From the NCBI GenBank assembly GCA_016720655.1, contig JADKKE010000014.1, forward strand, positions 1 to 45,430: a DNA stretch of 45,430 nt, given 5' to 3'. Of the stretch, positions 1-10,100 are shown one piece after another; position 1 is the first letter of the stretch; each line of letters begins with the position of its first letter. The DNA is from Bacteroidota bacterium. Lineage in GTDB: Bacteria; Bacteroidota; Bacteroidia; AKYH767-A; 2013-40CM-41-45. The position numbers and the translations under genes are program-made. The notes under the pieces are model-generated. The model saw nothing but the letters and a program-made list of their open reading frames with translations. It made no database searches and was not told where the DNA came from.

Positions 1-983
1 AAAATCGTAAAGGGAGTTTTCTCCATGCCTGCCATCGCCATTTCCATATCGCCGTAACGGTGAAAATTCATCCTTGAACTCCAATTCTCCACTCCTATCA
101 AACCAATTTTCTCTCCCTCTTTTTCCAGGTAAGTATGCGAATTCAACAAAAGTTTCCATCCCAATTCTCCATGAAAATTTTTCAGGTCCACAAGATTCCG
201 GGCTTTCTCTTCCTGCGTATCCCAGCGAAAATAATCTCCATAATCGTGATTCCCGAGAATAGAATACACACCCATAGGAGCTTTTAAGCGAAGTAGCTGT
301 TCTTTGAATTCCACGGTTCAATATGCGGTCATTCACCAGATCCCCGGTAAAAAAAAATTACATCCGGTTTTGTTCAAGAATAAGATCAATGGCTTTAGTA
401 ATCTGTGAGGGTCCCATGAAACTTCCGGTGTGCAAGTCTGAAATCTGTACAACTTTAAGACCGTCAAAATTCTTCGGTAAATTCCCTGCACTCAATTTAA
501 CCTTTTCGAACACGGTAATTATAAGCCCCTCCAGCCATACCATACATCATGGAGAAAAAAGGGATGGAGCCAACAATAAAACCGAGTTTCACAAGAAAAT
601 CCAAACGTGAAACCCGTATGGTCGTTTCTGCAGCTTCTTGAGGTGTACTAAAGAATTTCATTCCGATATATGCACCTATCAGTCGAAATAAACGAATGAC
701 ATCATCCAGCAACATGAAAACTGTAACCAGAATCTTCGAAAGATAAATGATTACAATAATTGCAAAAGCATAGGTCCGCAGAATCTTTGGCCATAGATGC
801 CAGTCGACATATTGTCCGAGAATAATTACTCCAAGAGAGATTGCCGAGATTGCCCAGTAAGCATAAGCAATAATTCGCTGTGTTTGAACTGCCCTATTCT
901 GTATCAGCACCTTCACTCCCTGAAAAACATAGAGATCAATGGCAAAAAGGACGAGGAGGAAAATGAGGATGCGGATGGCCAAT
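1..983 (-). CDS. Membrane-anchored metallophosphoesterase (YkuE-like), 3' end cut by window, frameshifted
   Basis: The N-terminal ~160 residues hold about four hydrophobic segments. A calcineurin-like phosphoesterase domain follows: the metal-binding DLH sits in VVQISDLHTGSF, then FTGDLVND, then LGNHDYGDYF, all typical of this superfamily. The product is probably an inner-membrane phosphohydrolase facing the periplasm; its substrate is unknown. The reading frame breaks near 515-540, near 340-365 (A and T homopolymers) and again near 110-120. The start is also damaged: the frame begins at TTG (982), but removing one T restores an ATG directly after the C-rich repeat arm, as at other starts in this window. 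It is the last gene of a minus-strand run after bcp and pdxH, separated from them by a repeat element. The C-terminus lies beyond base 1. Confidence 0.8.
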
Positions 984-1193
984 GGGAGTTATGAGTTGAG
1001 AGTTATGAGTTATGAGTTGAGAGTTATGAGTTATGAGTTATGAGTTTTGAGTTATGAGTTATGAGTTATGAGTTTTGAGTTTTGAGTTATGAGTTATGAG
1101 TTGGGAGTTGGGAAGCATTTAAAGGAGGCGATGTAGAGAAAATTACAATTCTTAAACCCGCACCTGGTACCTGGTACTTAATACCTAATACCA
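984..1193. repeat. Heptamer-arm element with unlike arms (AGTTATG / CTAATAC families)
   Basis: Bases 984-1113 are tandem heptamers AGTTATG, AGTTTTG, AGTTGAG and AGTTGGG. A ~50-bp core follows, then 1162-1193 carries heptamers of the CTGGTAC/TTAATAC/CTAATAC type. Read on the minus strand, the element sits between the pdxH stop and the metallophosphoesterase start. The two arms belong to different sequence families and cannot pair along their length. Confidence 0.8.
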
Positions 1194-1256
1194 TTATTTG
1201 ATCCCCACCTAAACATACAAGACGCTTAGCCTCATTAAATATTGTACTCTCTTAAC

Positions 1257-1909
1257 TAAGGATTAACACGATAAATCTTCCATTTGCCGGTTTTGGCTTT
1301 TTCGTAGACAATTCTGTCGTGCAGACGGCTGGGACGGCCTTGCCAGAATTCGATGTGATGTGGTTTCACGCAGTAACCACCCCAATGTGCAGGACGAGAG
1401 ACTTTTTTGCCGGCAAATTCGAGTTCCAATTCCACGAATCATGCTTCGAGAGTTTCTCTACTTGCGAAAACTTCACTTTGGTGTGAGGCCCATGCACCAA
1501 TCTGGCTTTCACGCGGACGAGTATTGAAATACGAATCTGATGCTTTTGCAGGAAGTTTTTCAATGACTCCGAGAATACGCACTTGTCTTTGCAATTCAGT
1601 CCAGAAAAAGTTAAGACATACTTTTGAATTGGCAGCCATCTCCTTTCCTTTATGACTCTGATAATTTGTAAAAAAGGTAAATCCTTTCGAATCAAAATCA
1701 CGCAGCAGAACCACACGCGCATCCGGCTGACCTTTTTTATTGACTGTAGCGAGAGTCATCGCATTCGGTTCTTCAGCCTGTGCTTCGATAGCATGAGCCA
1801 TCCAGCTTTCAAATTGTTTGTATGGATTTTTAAGAGCAGACTTTTCATCCAATGTATAAGATGTAAAATCATTGCGCAGGTTCCGGATAATTTCCTGAAG
1901 TTTTACCAT
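1257..1909 (-). CDS. pdxH: Pyridoxamine 5'-phosphate oxidase
   Basis: This enzyme makes pyridoxal 5'-phosphate from pyridoxamine or pyridoxine phosphate using FMN and oxygen. The sequence shows the family signatures in order: NAMTLATV, ARVVLLRDFDSKGFTFFTNY (FMN site), the SRPRESQIGAWAS-like motif (here NTRPRESQIGAWASHQS), and the C-terminal HPIHIEFWQGRPSRLHDR-like stretch (here IEFWQGRPSRLHDR). The length of ~217 residues is normal. A single-base loss near 1440 splits the frame: the first part runs to LEA and the rest resumes at FVELELEF and ends KIYRVNP. The start at 1909 follows the peroxiredoxin stop by 4 bases, so the two are probably co-transcribed. The frameshift is most likely a sequencing error. 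Confidence 0.9.
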
Positions 1910-1913
1910 AATT

Positions 1914-2386
1914 TTATTTTAATAATTCGATTATCTGTTCTGAATGATTTTTTGATTCTACCAAAGAAATAACTTCCTGAACTTTTCCCTTTTCATTGAT
2001 AAGAAAAGTCGTGCGGAATATTCCGAAAAATTTTCTCCCGTACATTTCTTTCTCACCCCACACATCATATGCTTCCACAACTTTTCCATTTTCATCCGAA
2101 AGCAATGGAAAAGGAAGCGAAAATTTTTTCACAAATTTCTGATGCGATTGAACAGTATCCTTACTTATTCCCAAAAGTACCAGGCCTTTTTTCTTCAAGA
2201 CCGCGTAATTATCTCGCAAATTGCATACTTCATTAGGTCAAGTAGGTGTATCGTCCTTTGGATAGAAAAATAATACCACCTTTTTCCCAGGAAATCTGCA
2301 AGGCAAATGCTTTGGCCGTCTTGATTTGGCAGACAAAAGTCAGGAGCTTTGGCTTTTTTCGTCAGTTTAGGTACATGTATAATCAT
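1914..2386 (-). CDS. bcp: Thioredoxin-dependent peroxiredoxin, Bcp/PrxQ type, with in-frame TGA at the peroxidatic position
   Basis: This is a small thiol peroxidase that reduces hydrogen and organic peroxides. Readable sequence: APDFCLPNQDGQ, then VVLFFYPKDDTPT, then NEVCNLRDNYAVL, and a C-terminal part with FPLLSDENGKVVEAYDVWGE and TFLINEKGK, all typical of PrxQ. One A is missing in the homopolymer of the LGKK codons (~2285), which breaks the frame. In the restored frame the codon where the peroxidatic Cys normally stands (TPxC) is TGA at 2238-2240; the resolving Cys five residues later (EVC) is intact. This may be a sequencing error or a selenocysteine codon (see findings). The length of ~157 residues fits. 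It overlaps no neighbour and is followed by pdxH after 4 bases. Confidence 0.82.
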
Positions 2387-2602
2387 GATATTCAGTTAAT
2401 TATACTATTTGCAAAAAAGCTCAAAATCGCAGACAAAGAAGCTTTTCGTGTAAGTTTTAGCAGGTTTATAGCTGAACCTGCACGCAATTTCAGGGTAAAA
2501 CTACGAACAAAAAACAAACGAGGAATACTGTTGGTTTTTGGGTATCCACTAAATTGTCGGATTCACCTTTTCTCCCGGAGCCCCTCTTTATCTGCGAATA
2601 GC

Positions 2603-3169
2603 ATGAAAAAAATAATACATCTTGATCCAGGCGTTGGCCGCATCCTTGTTTCTGAACCATTCTTACTCGACAGCTATTTTAAACGTGCAGTGATTCTGCT
2701 TGGAGAACATAGCGAAGAAGGAACTGTTGGCTTCATTCTGAATAAGCCTACTGATCTGAATCTCAACGATGCCCTGGAAGATTTTCCTCCATTTGAGGTT
2801 CCACTCTATTTTGGCGGTCCGGTTCAAACTGACACCATTCACTTCCTGCACACACTTGGTGACAAACTGGAAGGTTCCAAGAAAATTCTTCCGGGAATAT
2901 ATTGGGGTGGCAGTCTGGAAATGCTCAAGTTGCTCATTGATACCAACCAGGTTACAAAAAATGATGTTCGATTCTTCGCAGGGTATAGCGGTTGGGAACC
3001 TCATCAATTGGAAGAAGAAATGAAAGGCCGCACCTGGCTCATCTCCAATTGCAAAAAGGATTTCGCATTCTCCGAGCATCCCGAAGATCTCTGGGGACAG
3101 GTACTTCGCACGATGGGAAGTCAGTATGCCATTCTTGCCAACTTCCCTGAAGATCCAAGCCTGAACTAA
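2603..3169 (+). CDS. yqgE: YqgE/AlgH family protein (DUF179)
   Basis: The 188-residue protein matches the YqgE/AlgH family in length and motifs: GRILVSEPFL near the N-terminus, VILLGEHSEEGTVGFILNKP, PLYFGGPVQTD, and RFFAGYSGWEPHQLEEEM. The family's biochemical role is unsettled. It is often regarded as a regulator, and AlgH has been linked to alginate control in Pseudomonas. The open frame extends upstream to 2246, but that part overlaps the bcp gene on the other strand and has no family similarity, so I choose the ATG at 2603, where the conserved N-terminus begins. A strong terminator follows 33 bases after the stop. It appears to be a monocistronic gene, divergent from bcp. Confidence 0.9.
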   Translation: MKKIIHLDPGVGRILVSEPFLLDSYFKRAVILLGEHSEEGTVGFILNKPTDLNLNDALEDFPPFEVPLYFGGPVQTDTIHFLHTLGDKLEGSKKILPGIYWGGSLEMLKLLIDTNQVTKNDVRFFAGYSGWEPHQLEEEMKGRTWLISNCKKDFAFSEHPEDLWGQVLRTMGSQYAILANFPEDPSLN

Positions 3170-3201
3170 AACAACACATCATAATTAGCATTAACACAGG
3201 G

Positions 3202-3232
3202 CACCCGGAAAATTTTCCGGGTGTTTTTTTTT
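3202..3232 (+). terminator. Rho-independent terminator after yqgE
   Basis: A perfect GC-containing stem, CACCCGGAAAA with TTTTCCGGGTG, is followed by an uninterrupted T run on the plus strand. Confidence 0.9.
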
Positions 3233-3340
3233 ATAAATATCTTCTTTAAAATTTTTAAAAATGGAATCGACAATTCTAAAATGAAATTCAGAACATGAAT
3301 TCAAAATCTGAATTCTTTATAATCCCCCAGGATCAGAAAT

Positions 3341-3373
3341 AAAAAAAGCCTCCTTTAAATGGAGGCTTTTTTT
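3341..3373 (-). terminator. Second ssrA-type terminator (duplicated)
   Basis: The stem AAGCCTCC/GGAGGCTT with a T run on the minus strand is nearly identical to the terminator at 3402-3431. It follows the second copy of the tmRNA tail. Confidence 0.8.
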
Positions 3374-3375
3374 AA

Positions 3376-3393
3376 GTGGAGCTGGCGGGATTT
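3376..3393 (-). repeat. Duplicate copy of the tmRNA 3' end
   Basis: The 18 bases GTGGAGCTGGCGGGATTT (plus strand) repeat exactly at 3434-3451, where they are the 3' acceptor and T-arm side of tmRNA. Tail and terminator are duplicated together, with a 58-bp period. Confidence 0.85.
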
Positions 3394-3401
3394 AGGTATA
3401 T

Positions 3402-3431
3402 AAAAAAAGCCTCCTTATAAGGGAGGCTTTT
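3402..3431 (-). terminator. ssrA terminator
   Basis: A stem-loop of AAGCCTCC and GGAGGCTT with a T tract on the minus strand lies 4 bases after the mature tmRNA 3' end. Confidence 0.85.
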
Positions 3432-3434
3432 CAG

Positions 3435-3796
3435 TGGAGCTGGCGGGATTTGAACCCGCGTCCAGACAAGCAATCAACTCGCTTTCTACATGCTTAGTGT
3501 TATTTTTTTGTCGGCCTGAAAGCTGCTAAACACTCGCTACCAGCAGGCGTAGTTCCGATAGTCTTAATTGCAGCATCGGAACAATACTGCAAAGCACTCT
3601 CCATGCGATACTTCGGATTAGAGAACGGGTGAGCAGGTCCTCAGGAAGTAGCTAGCAGGTTAATCTAGGATTAAGCGGCTAACGCGTAGTCTGTGTTGCC
3701 AGTTAGGCATTTGGGAACCGGTTTTAACGAGCCTTACTCCCGACGCTCGGCATGCTTACTGGTCAATTTCACAAGCTGTCAAGTCCTGTCAACCCC
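3435..3796 (-). ncRNA. ssrA: tmRNA (one-piece)
   Basis: This RNA rescues ribosomes stalled on broken messages by adding a degradation tag. On the minus strand the 5' end GGGGTTG pairs with the 3' end CAGCTCC plus discriminator A, forming the tRNA-like acceptor stem. The 3' T-arm is GCGGGTTCAAATCCCGC. CCA is not encoded. The tag reading frame GNTDYALAA with a TAA stop lies at 3671-3700, ending in the usual ALAA. The length of 362 bases is normal. A Bacteroidota -7 box lies just upstream, and two successive terminators follow the gene. Confidence 0.97.
3671..3700 (-). other. tmRNA tag-peptide reading frame
   Basis: The frame GGC AAC ACA GAC TAC GCG TTA GCC GCT TAA encodes GNTDYALAA. The YALAA ending is the usual protease-recognised tail in Bacteroidota. 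Confidence 0.93.
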
Positions 3797-3809
3797 AGTA
3801 GGTATGGTG

Positions 3810-3817
3810 CAAAGATA
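3810..3817 (-). promoter_or_regulatory. -7 promoter element of ssrA
   Basis: TATCTTTG on the minus strand matches the Bacteroidota -7 consensus TAnnTTTG. It lies 13 bases upstream of the mature 5' end. No clear -33 TTTG is visible at 19 bp. Confidence 0.6.
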
Positions 3818-3837
3818 CGGCGGAAAAATGAATTATA

Positions 3838-4600
3838 ATAGTGGTTAGTGATTAGTGGTTGGTGGTTGGTACTTTGTCGTTAGACGCAAATAGTCTGCGA
3901 TTAACTGTGGCTTCCGTCCCTCGTCCCCTGTCCCCCGTCCCTCTTTTTAATGGACATGGCTGCTTTGGTTGAAACATAATTGTTTAATGGGGGATCAAAT
4001 TAGAAATTAGAGATTAGTGGTTAGTACTTTGTCGTTAGACGCAAATAGTCTGCAATTAACTGTGGCTTCCGTCCCCGTCCCCTGTCCCCGTCCCTCTTTT
4101 TAATGCACATGGCTGCTTTGGTTGGAAGCAGAATTATTTAATGGGGGATCAAATTAGAAATTAGAGATTAGTGGTTAGTACTTTGTCGTTAGACGCAAAT
4201 AGTCTGCAATTAACGGTGGCTTCCGTCCCTCGTCCCCTGTCCCCCGTCCCTCTTTTTAATGCACATGGCTGCTTTGGTTGAAACAGAATTATTTAATGGG
4301 GGATCAAATTAGAAATTAGAGATTAGTGGTTAGTACTTTGTCGTTAGACGCAAATAGTCTGCAATTAACTGTGGCTTCCGTCCCTCGTCCCCTGTCCCCC
4401 GTCCCTCTTTTTAATGCACATGGCTGCTTTGGTTGACGCGGAATTATTTAATAGGGGGATCAGAAATTAGAGAGTAGAGAGTAGACCTTTGTCCTATTCG
4501 AGATTGGAAGCAATTAACTGTGGCTTCCGTCCCCTGTCCCTCGTCCCCCGTCCCTCCTTTATACAGATAAGTCTGCTTTAATTGAAGCGGCCTCTCGAGT
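3838..4600. repeat. Tandem array of a ~155-bp unit with internal heptamers
   Basis: The landmark ACTTTGTCGTTAGACGC recurs at 3871, 4026, 4180 and 4335, with a degenerate fifth copy near 4485, giving steps of 155, 154, 155 and ~150 bp. Each unit carries TTAGTGG-type heptamers, a short core (TAGACGCAAATAGTCTGC), GTCCCxC heptamers, then a spacer with CATGGCTGCTTTGGTTG. No open frame spans it. Two more copies lie at 6885-7180, on the other side of the adjacent T9SS gene. Confidence 0.93.
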
Positions 4601-4626
4601 TTAATAGAGGTTAGTATTTATTTTAT

Positions 4627-6641
4627 TTACTCAACAACCAACTTCTGTACATATTGTCTTTTGTCATTATATACAGAGATAAAATACACTCCACTTTTTA
4701 AATTTCCTTTTCCAATTCTATATTACTACCATTAAATGTTTTACGCATCACAATTTTGCCGATAATATCTGTGATAATTAATTCAGCCCTATTCAATTCT
4801 GCATTGAATTTAAGGGTAGAAATACGTGTGAGTGGGTTTGGAAATATTTGGAAACTCCGGTCCTCAGATAATTCATCTATTCCAATAACTTCATTTAAAT
4901 CTCGTATCCAAACTCCATCACCATCTGTTCCTGCAAAAATGTTGGAGCCGATTATGGCCAATGACTTGATCGCTTTATTGGTCAGGCTATCATCGATTGC
5001 AATCCATGTACTACCATTATTGGATGACCAAAATATTCTCCCATTTTGCGTACCTGCAAAAATGTTTGACCCGGTCACAGCTAATGACCAGATGTAAGAA
5101 TCTGTTAATCCATTGCTAACTTCATTCCAACTGTTTCCATTGTTGGAAGAGAAAAATACACCTGTACCTGTCCCTGCAAAAATGTTTGATCCGCTAATTG
5201 CCAATGCCCGGATAATGAAATTGGTCAATCCATTATTTACCGCTGTCCAATTGTTACCATCGTTATTCGATATATAAATACCACCGCCGTATGTTCCTGC
5301 AAAAATATTTGACCCACTGCTGGCCATAGAATAAATTGTAAAATTCATTAAACCATTTTGACAAGCTATCCAACTACTGCCATTATCGTCAGATTTGAAA
5401 ACTCCGTCGCCAGTACCAGCAAAAATAAATGCATCCCTTTCAATGAACGATGAAACATAACCACTACTCAAACCATTACTGCAAGCAAACCAATTATTTC
5501 CATTGATCGGGGATCTATAAATGCCGTCGAATGCTGTACCGGCAAAATATTCGAACCGTGAATTTGTAGTACTTGACTTCCATGCTATTCCAAACCACTG
5601 CTGAACGATATCCAACTATTTCCAAAATCAGAGGTTTTATAAACTCCACTAATTCCAGAATTCCCAACATATATTGTGGAATCATCTTGAGCCAAACTAG
5701 TGATCGAACTATATGGCAAACCCTGATTAATCCTTACCCAACTGTTTCCATTGTTAGCACCTAAAAAAATTCCATCAAAAGCAGTTCCGGCAAAAACCAT
5801 CGTTCCGCTTACTACTAAGGATATGACTTGCGTGTTTGTTAAACCACTATTAATATGTGTCCAATTATTGCCATTATTGGAAGATAAAAAGACTTCCGTC
5901 CTCTGTTCCTGCAAAAAATATTGGTCCCTTAAAACAAGGGTATATACAACCAAGTGTTTGTTAACCCGGTATTCACTGCAATCCAATTACCACCATTATT
6001 GGTCGATAAAAATACGCCGTCATCATTTCCAATGAAAACACTTGATCCACTTACAACTATTGTACGAACTAAAGAATTTGTTAAACCAATATTAATTGAT
6101 GACCAACTATTACCATTGTCGGAAGAAAGAAACAGTCCCTGGTTGGTACTTGCAAAGACGTTATTGCCACTGGCAGCAATAGATAAAATGGTATTTCCTG
6201 TCAATCCGTTGGTGACAGCCGACCAATGGCTCCCGTTATCATTAGATAAAAACATCCCTCCCCCTCCGGTACCTGCAAAACATTGGATCCATTTATTGCA
6301 AATGATATCACAGGAAGACTTGCAAATACATTATTTATTTGCGTCCAAGTTACTCCTGTATCTGAAGAAATATACAATCCGAAAGAGGTGCCAGCAAAAA
6401 TGGTTGAATCATTACATGCTAAGGCCCAAACATCAATACCATTACGGACCAAAGTCCAATTACTACCGTCGTTGGAAGATGAATAAAGTCCGAGAACATC
6501 TGTACCAGCAAAAATCTTTGATCCACACAAAGCTAAGGATCGAACATTGTAGTCAAATGGACCATTGGTTTGACGCCATTGTGCATTTAAAAGCATTGAA
6601 TAAAATGAAAACACAAATAAAATCGGAATCAGTTTTTTCAT
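4627..6641 (-). CDS. Secreted T9SS-sorted protein with ~14 propeller-type (YCF48/BNR-like) repeats, frameshifted
   Basis: The protein starts with a signal peptide (MKKLIPILFVFSFYSMLLNA). About 14 repeats of ~40 residues follow, each built as xGxxIFAGTxxGVFxSxNNGxSWxxVxNGLT, the Asp-box-like pattern of beta-propeller proteins. The C-terminus is a T9SS type A sorting domain: FPNPLTRISTLKF, then LIITDIIGKIV, then a final segment LKSGVYFISV and KLVVE. It should cross the outer membrane through T9SS and be cell-surface-attached or released; its ligand is unknown. The frame breaks at about 4705, 5600, 5930-5985 and 6230, mostly in A/T homopolymers inside repeats, so total length is ~670 residues. 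The start at 6641 is set by the signal peptide. Both flanks carry the ~155-bp repeat. Confidence 0.85.
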
Positions 6642-6797
6642 TTAATAATTTATCAATATTGAGTTTGAAAAATTTCTTCGTGAAAGAATTTTACCATTAA
6701 CCTGAGAACATCAGAGTTATGAAATTTAATTAGAATTTTTAAAATAGCAAATACTTCTTTAAATTTATCCCAATGAGGGCCACGGAAATCGCGAAAA

Positions 6798-6833
6798 CAC
6801 CCAAAGCCGTTTGTTCGGAGTAGCCTTGGGTGC
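6798..6833 (-). terminator. Possible terminator downstream of the CotH-like gene
   Basis: On the minus strand, GCACCCAAGGC and GCTTTGGGTGT form an imperfect stem followed by TTTT. It lies between the CotH-like gene and the propeller gene. The T tract is short, so this is a weak call. Confidence 0.35.
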
Positions 6834-6884
6834 TTAATGAAATGATTAGTTGTTAATGATTGGATGTTGGTTTGCTATATCGCT

Positions 6885-7180
6885 GGCTTCTGTCCCCCGC
6901 CCCTCTTTTAAACGGACAAGGCTGCTTTGGTTGATGCAGAATTATTTAAGGGAGGATCAAATTAGAAATTAGAGATTAGAGATTAGTGGTTAGTCCTTTG
7001 TCGTTAGACGCAAATAGTCTGCAATTAACTGTGGCTTCCGTCCCCCGTCCCAACGTCCCCCGTCCCTCTTTTAAACAGACAAGGCCGCTTTGACACAAGC
7101 AGCCTCGCTAGTTTAATACAGATTGAAAAGCAAATTGCTGCGGCTTCCGTCCCCCGTCCCAACGTCCCCCGTCCCTCGTT
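6885..7180. repeat. Further copies of the ~155-bp repeat with GTCCCCC heptamers
   Basis: Here the landmark reads CCTTTGTCGTTAGACGC near 6995, followed by GCAATTAACTGTGGCTTCC and GTCCCCC-type heptamers. A second partial unit ends in the same heptamers, which run up to the stop codon of the CotH-like gene. The rest of the 6642-7180 gap holds only the weak hairpin at 6798-6833 and AT-rich sequence. Confidence 0.88.
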
Positions 7181-10100
7181 TCACATTTTCACAAACTTCA
7201 ACTCCTCACCTTCATCCGTCCGAATGATGTAAATTCCTTTACTCAGATTTGTTACGTCAAAACGATCGGAGTTTTCGATACGCATCACGATCTTTCCGGT
7301 TGGATCGAACATTGAAAAGGAATAATCTTTATTCAGCTTCACTTCATTAGTTGTAGCCGGATTCGGGAAGGCTGTTAAATTCGGATACAGGATAGACGGA
7401 TCCCACTCAAACATTGCTGTCATCGTACGGTCTCCAATTAGTGTTACCGTTTCAGCAGAATTCTTATTGCCTGTTTCTACCCATTTCACAAATCTGTATC
7501 CGTATTTCGGAACAGCACGAACACTCATCGGCAAATCCATAAAATATGTTCCTTCCCAGGGATATACATTTGCATCAACTCCCGGCAATGCTGCATTGAT
7601 CCGTAGTGAATTAATTTCAATGTACCCTTGTGCTGCATCATTCACATCCAAACGGATATGCGCAGTATCCGAAAGATAAAAGTAATCGCGCAATTGACCA
7701 AATTGTATTCCCGGCCTCAATGCAGCAAATTCCTGTTTGTCATCAAGACCCAAATACCAGTTCGACATCGACGATGGTGTGCTCCAGCGATTGATGTGCT
7801 CCTGCATCTCGGGTTCGAGTAAATTTTGAATTTCTGTCAGACGATTGGAAACAAAATTCGTCCGGAAATGAGAATTCATCAGATCCGCAAAACGAATAAT
7901 CCATCCTCTCCTGTATGTATTGCAGGTGAGCATACGCTTCAAAAGTGAATCGTGCTGAATGTATAAATTGAAAGCAAGGTTATTATCTGTTACATGATCA
8001 AAACCACCGTCAAAGTCATTCGCTATCCATCTCCATTTTCCATCGTAACCATAACGTTTATTCGCAGGTGTTCCATTCCTTAACTTCCAATATGTTTTGT
8101 TATGATCCGCATTTGATTTGTTGGTGAATAATGTTGCAATCCAATAATCCGCAAAACTACTCAGATCCATTTTCGATGCGACGGTATCCATATTTGCAGG
8201 AATGTTCAGGTCATGCGTAAGAATAAAGTCTCTCAACCCGGTGTATTCCAACTGATCTGCATCAGTGCCATTCACAAGCTGAAACTGCCCTTCCAGATTG
8301 TCTTCCATCAGGATTATACTATCGGGCTCCAAGTCGTACGAGTATTGCAATCCGCGTACATCGTTGAGTTCACGGATATCCTGGATTCCCCAATATTCAC
8401 CATTGATGAAGGTGACTGTCATACGGAATGGCTGGTACCCGAAATTTAATCCGCTGAACAATGACTGTATCGCTGCATCACGCATCATGGTATTTTTAAA
8501 ATACCCCCATTCATTCCCATTGTTCCGGAGAATAAATCGTTTGTACTTGGTCTGGTATTCACTCGTTCCGGGTTTTTTCAGACCTTCGAAAAAAGGATAC
8601 TTGAAATTATTCTCAGTATCATAATCACTTCGTGCATACACTGTCAGTGCTTTTTGTCCGACAGCACGGATCCACTCCCCGCGAACACGGATACCAACAC
8701 TTTGTGACAATTGTTTTACACCTTGCTCATCAAAATATTCAAAGTGACACATTTTTTCTGATGCTCTTGCTTTGAATTCATAATTACCGGTCCAGGAACT
8801 GTCTTTGAAAGTTGCTCCGGGAATATAAATACCTTTATAATAATCAAACAAATTTGCCGGATCAGTTACCAATGAAACAACCGGTAAAGTATACCGGCCT
8901 TGCGTCATCTGCGGATGGATAAAATACGAATGTGTTTTGATTGGTCCGAGTCCGTTTACAGGATCATAAACTCTCGCGCGAAGAATGTGTGCTTTGAAAA
9001 CTGTACTTGTCGGACGACGCCAGAATGCAACCGTTGGTCCTGATTGCGATACAGGAGAAGTACGGATATAACTATACGGCTGGTGATACGATTGAGATGC
9101 TGTAATGTTCAGCTCCGGTTGTCCTGCCGGAATTGAATCGTAATCCAAATGAATGGGGCCATTGTAAACAGGTGAAAGATCTGTCGGGTCAGAACCATCC
9201 AAAGTATACAAGACCATACTTCCCGGTGGAGCTGTAATTGAAACATCTACGGGCAGGTCATAATATCCGGAACCAATCGAGAACTCAGGCAGACCGGTAG
9301 AATCTGTAGGTGGTAAGATGACGAATGGCAAAACATTCTGAGCAGAAATCAATGGGTTTGTCGCGGATTCTATTTTCACTCTGCATTTACTGGAATACAA
9401 ATTCGGAATTGTCCAGGCCATCCCCTTTTGGGATGCATCAACATTCATTTGCAATGTTTGCCAGCTATTTCCATCATCCGAAGAAAAATAAATATTGATG
9501 CGTGAAATGCTTGCACTGTTCTGCCACCAGATTGCTGATTGCTCTCCTCCTTTGTAAATACTGAAAGGATTTGGGACACCAAGTGTCAGTTCATTTTGAT
9601 GATTGAATGTTGCACCAACCGGGTAAATGGCTCCTAAATCTTCTCCATTCATTCCAACGCCTATCGCCGGAGAACCCGGGAGTAATCTGTAATCCGGCAA
9701 TACATCATTGGTGAATAAAGGATCGTCTTTGAAGATATGCCGACTTGCATCCGGATGCATTCCATCCACATCACTGTATTGAATGTCAACAGTACCTGTG
9801 CTGTTCAGATAAAACGGAGCATCGTTTTTCCACAAAATGTTGTTATACGTATAACCATGTCCTCCTCCGAGTCCCGGATTTTTTTCTACACATTCGATTC
9901 CTGCTTCACATCCAACAATCGTATTGTTAAAAATGTGAGCAACAGAATTGTCTTTACAGCAACACCTGCACCACAATTGTAAAAAACACTTCCGTGAATG
10001 GTTACATCCAAAGCTCCTTCTCCGACAGAAACTCCTTTATCAGAAATATCATGAACAATACACTGATCTACCAAGGCTACCGATCCATTGCCTGTGAAAT

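Noticed and set aside
2246..2602. N-terminal extension of yqgE by 119 residues
   Set aside because: The extension overlaps bcp on the other strand and has no family similarity; the conserved start is the ATG at 2603.
3838..4600. CRISPR array
   Set aside because: The whole ~155-bp unit is repeated with no unique spacers, contains internal heptamers, and no cas genes are near.
4700..6640. Several separate small genes in place of one propeller protein
   Set aside because: The repeat pattern and register continue across each break, there is one signal peptide at the start and one T9SS domain at the end, so it is one gene with indels.
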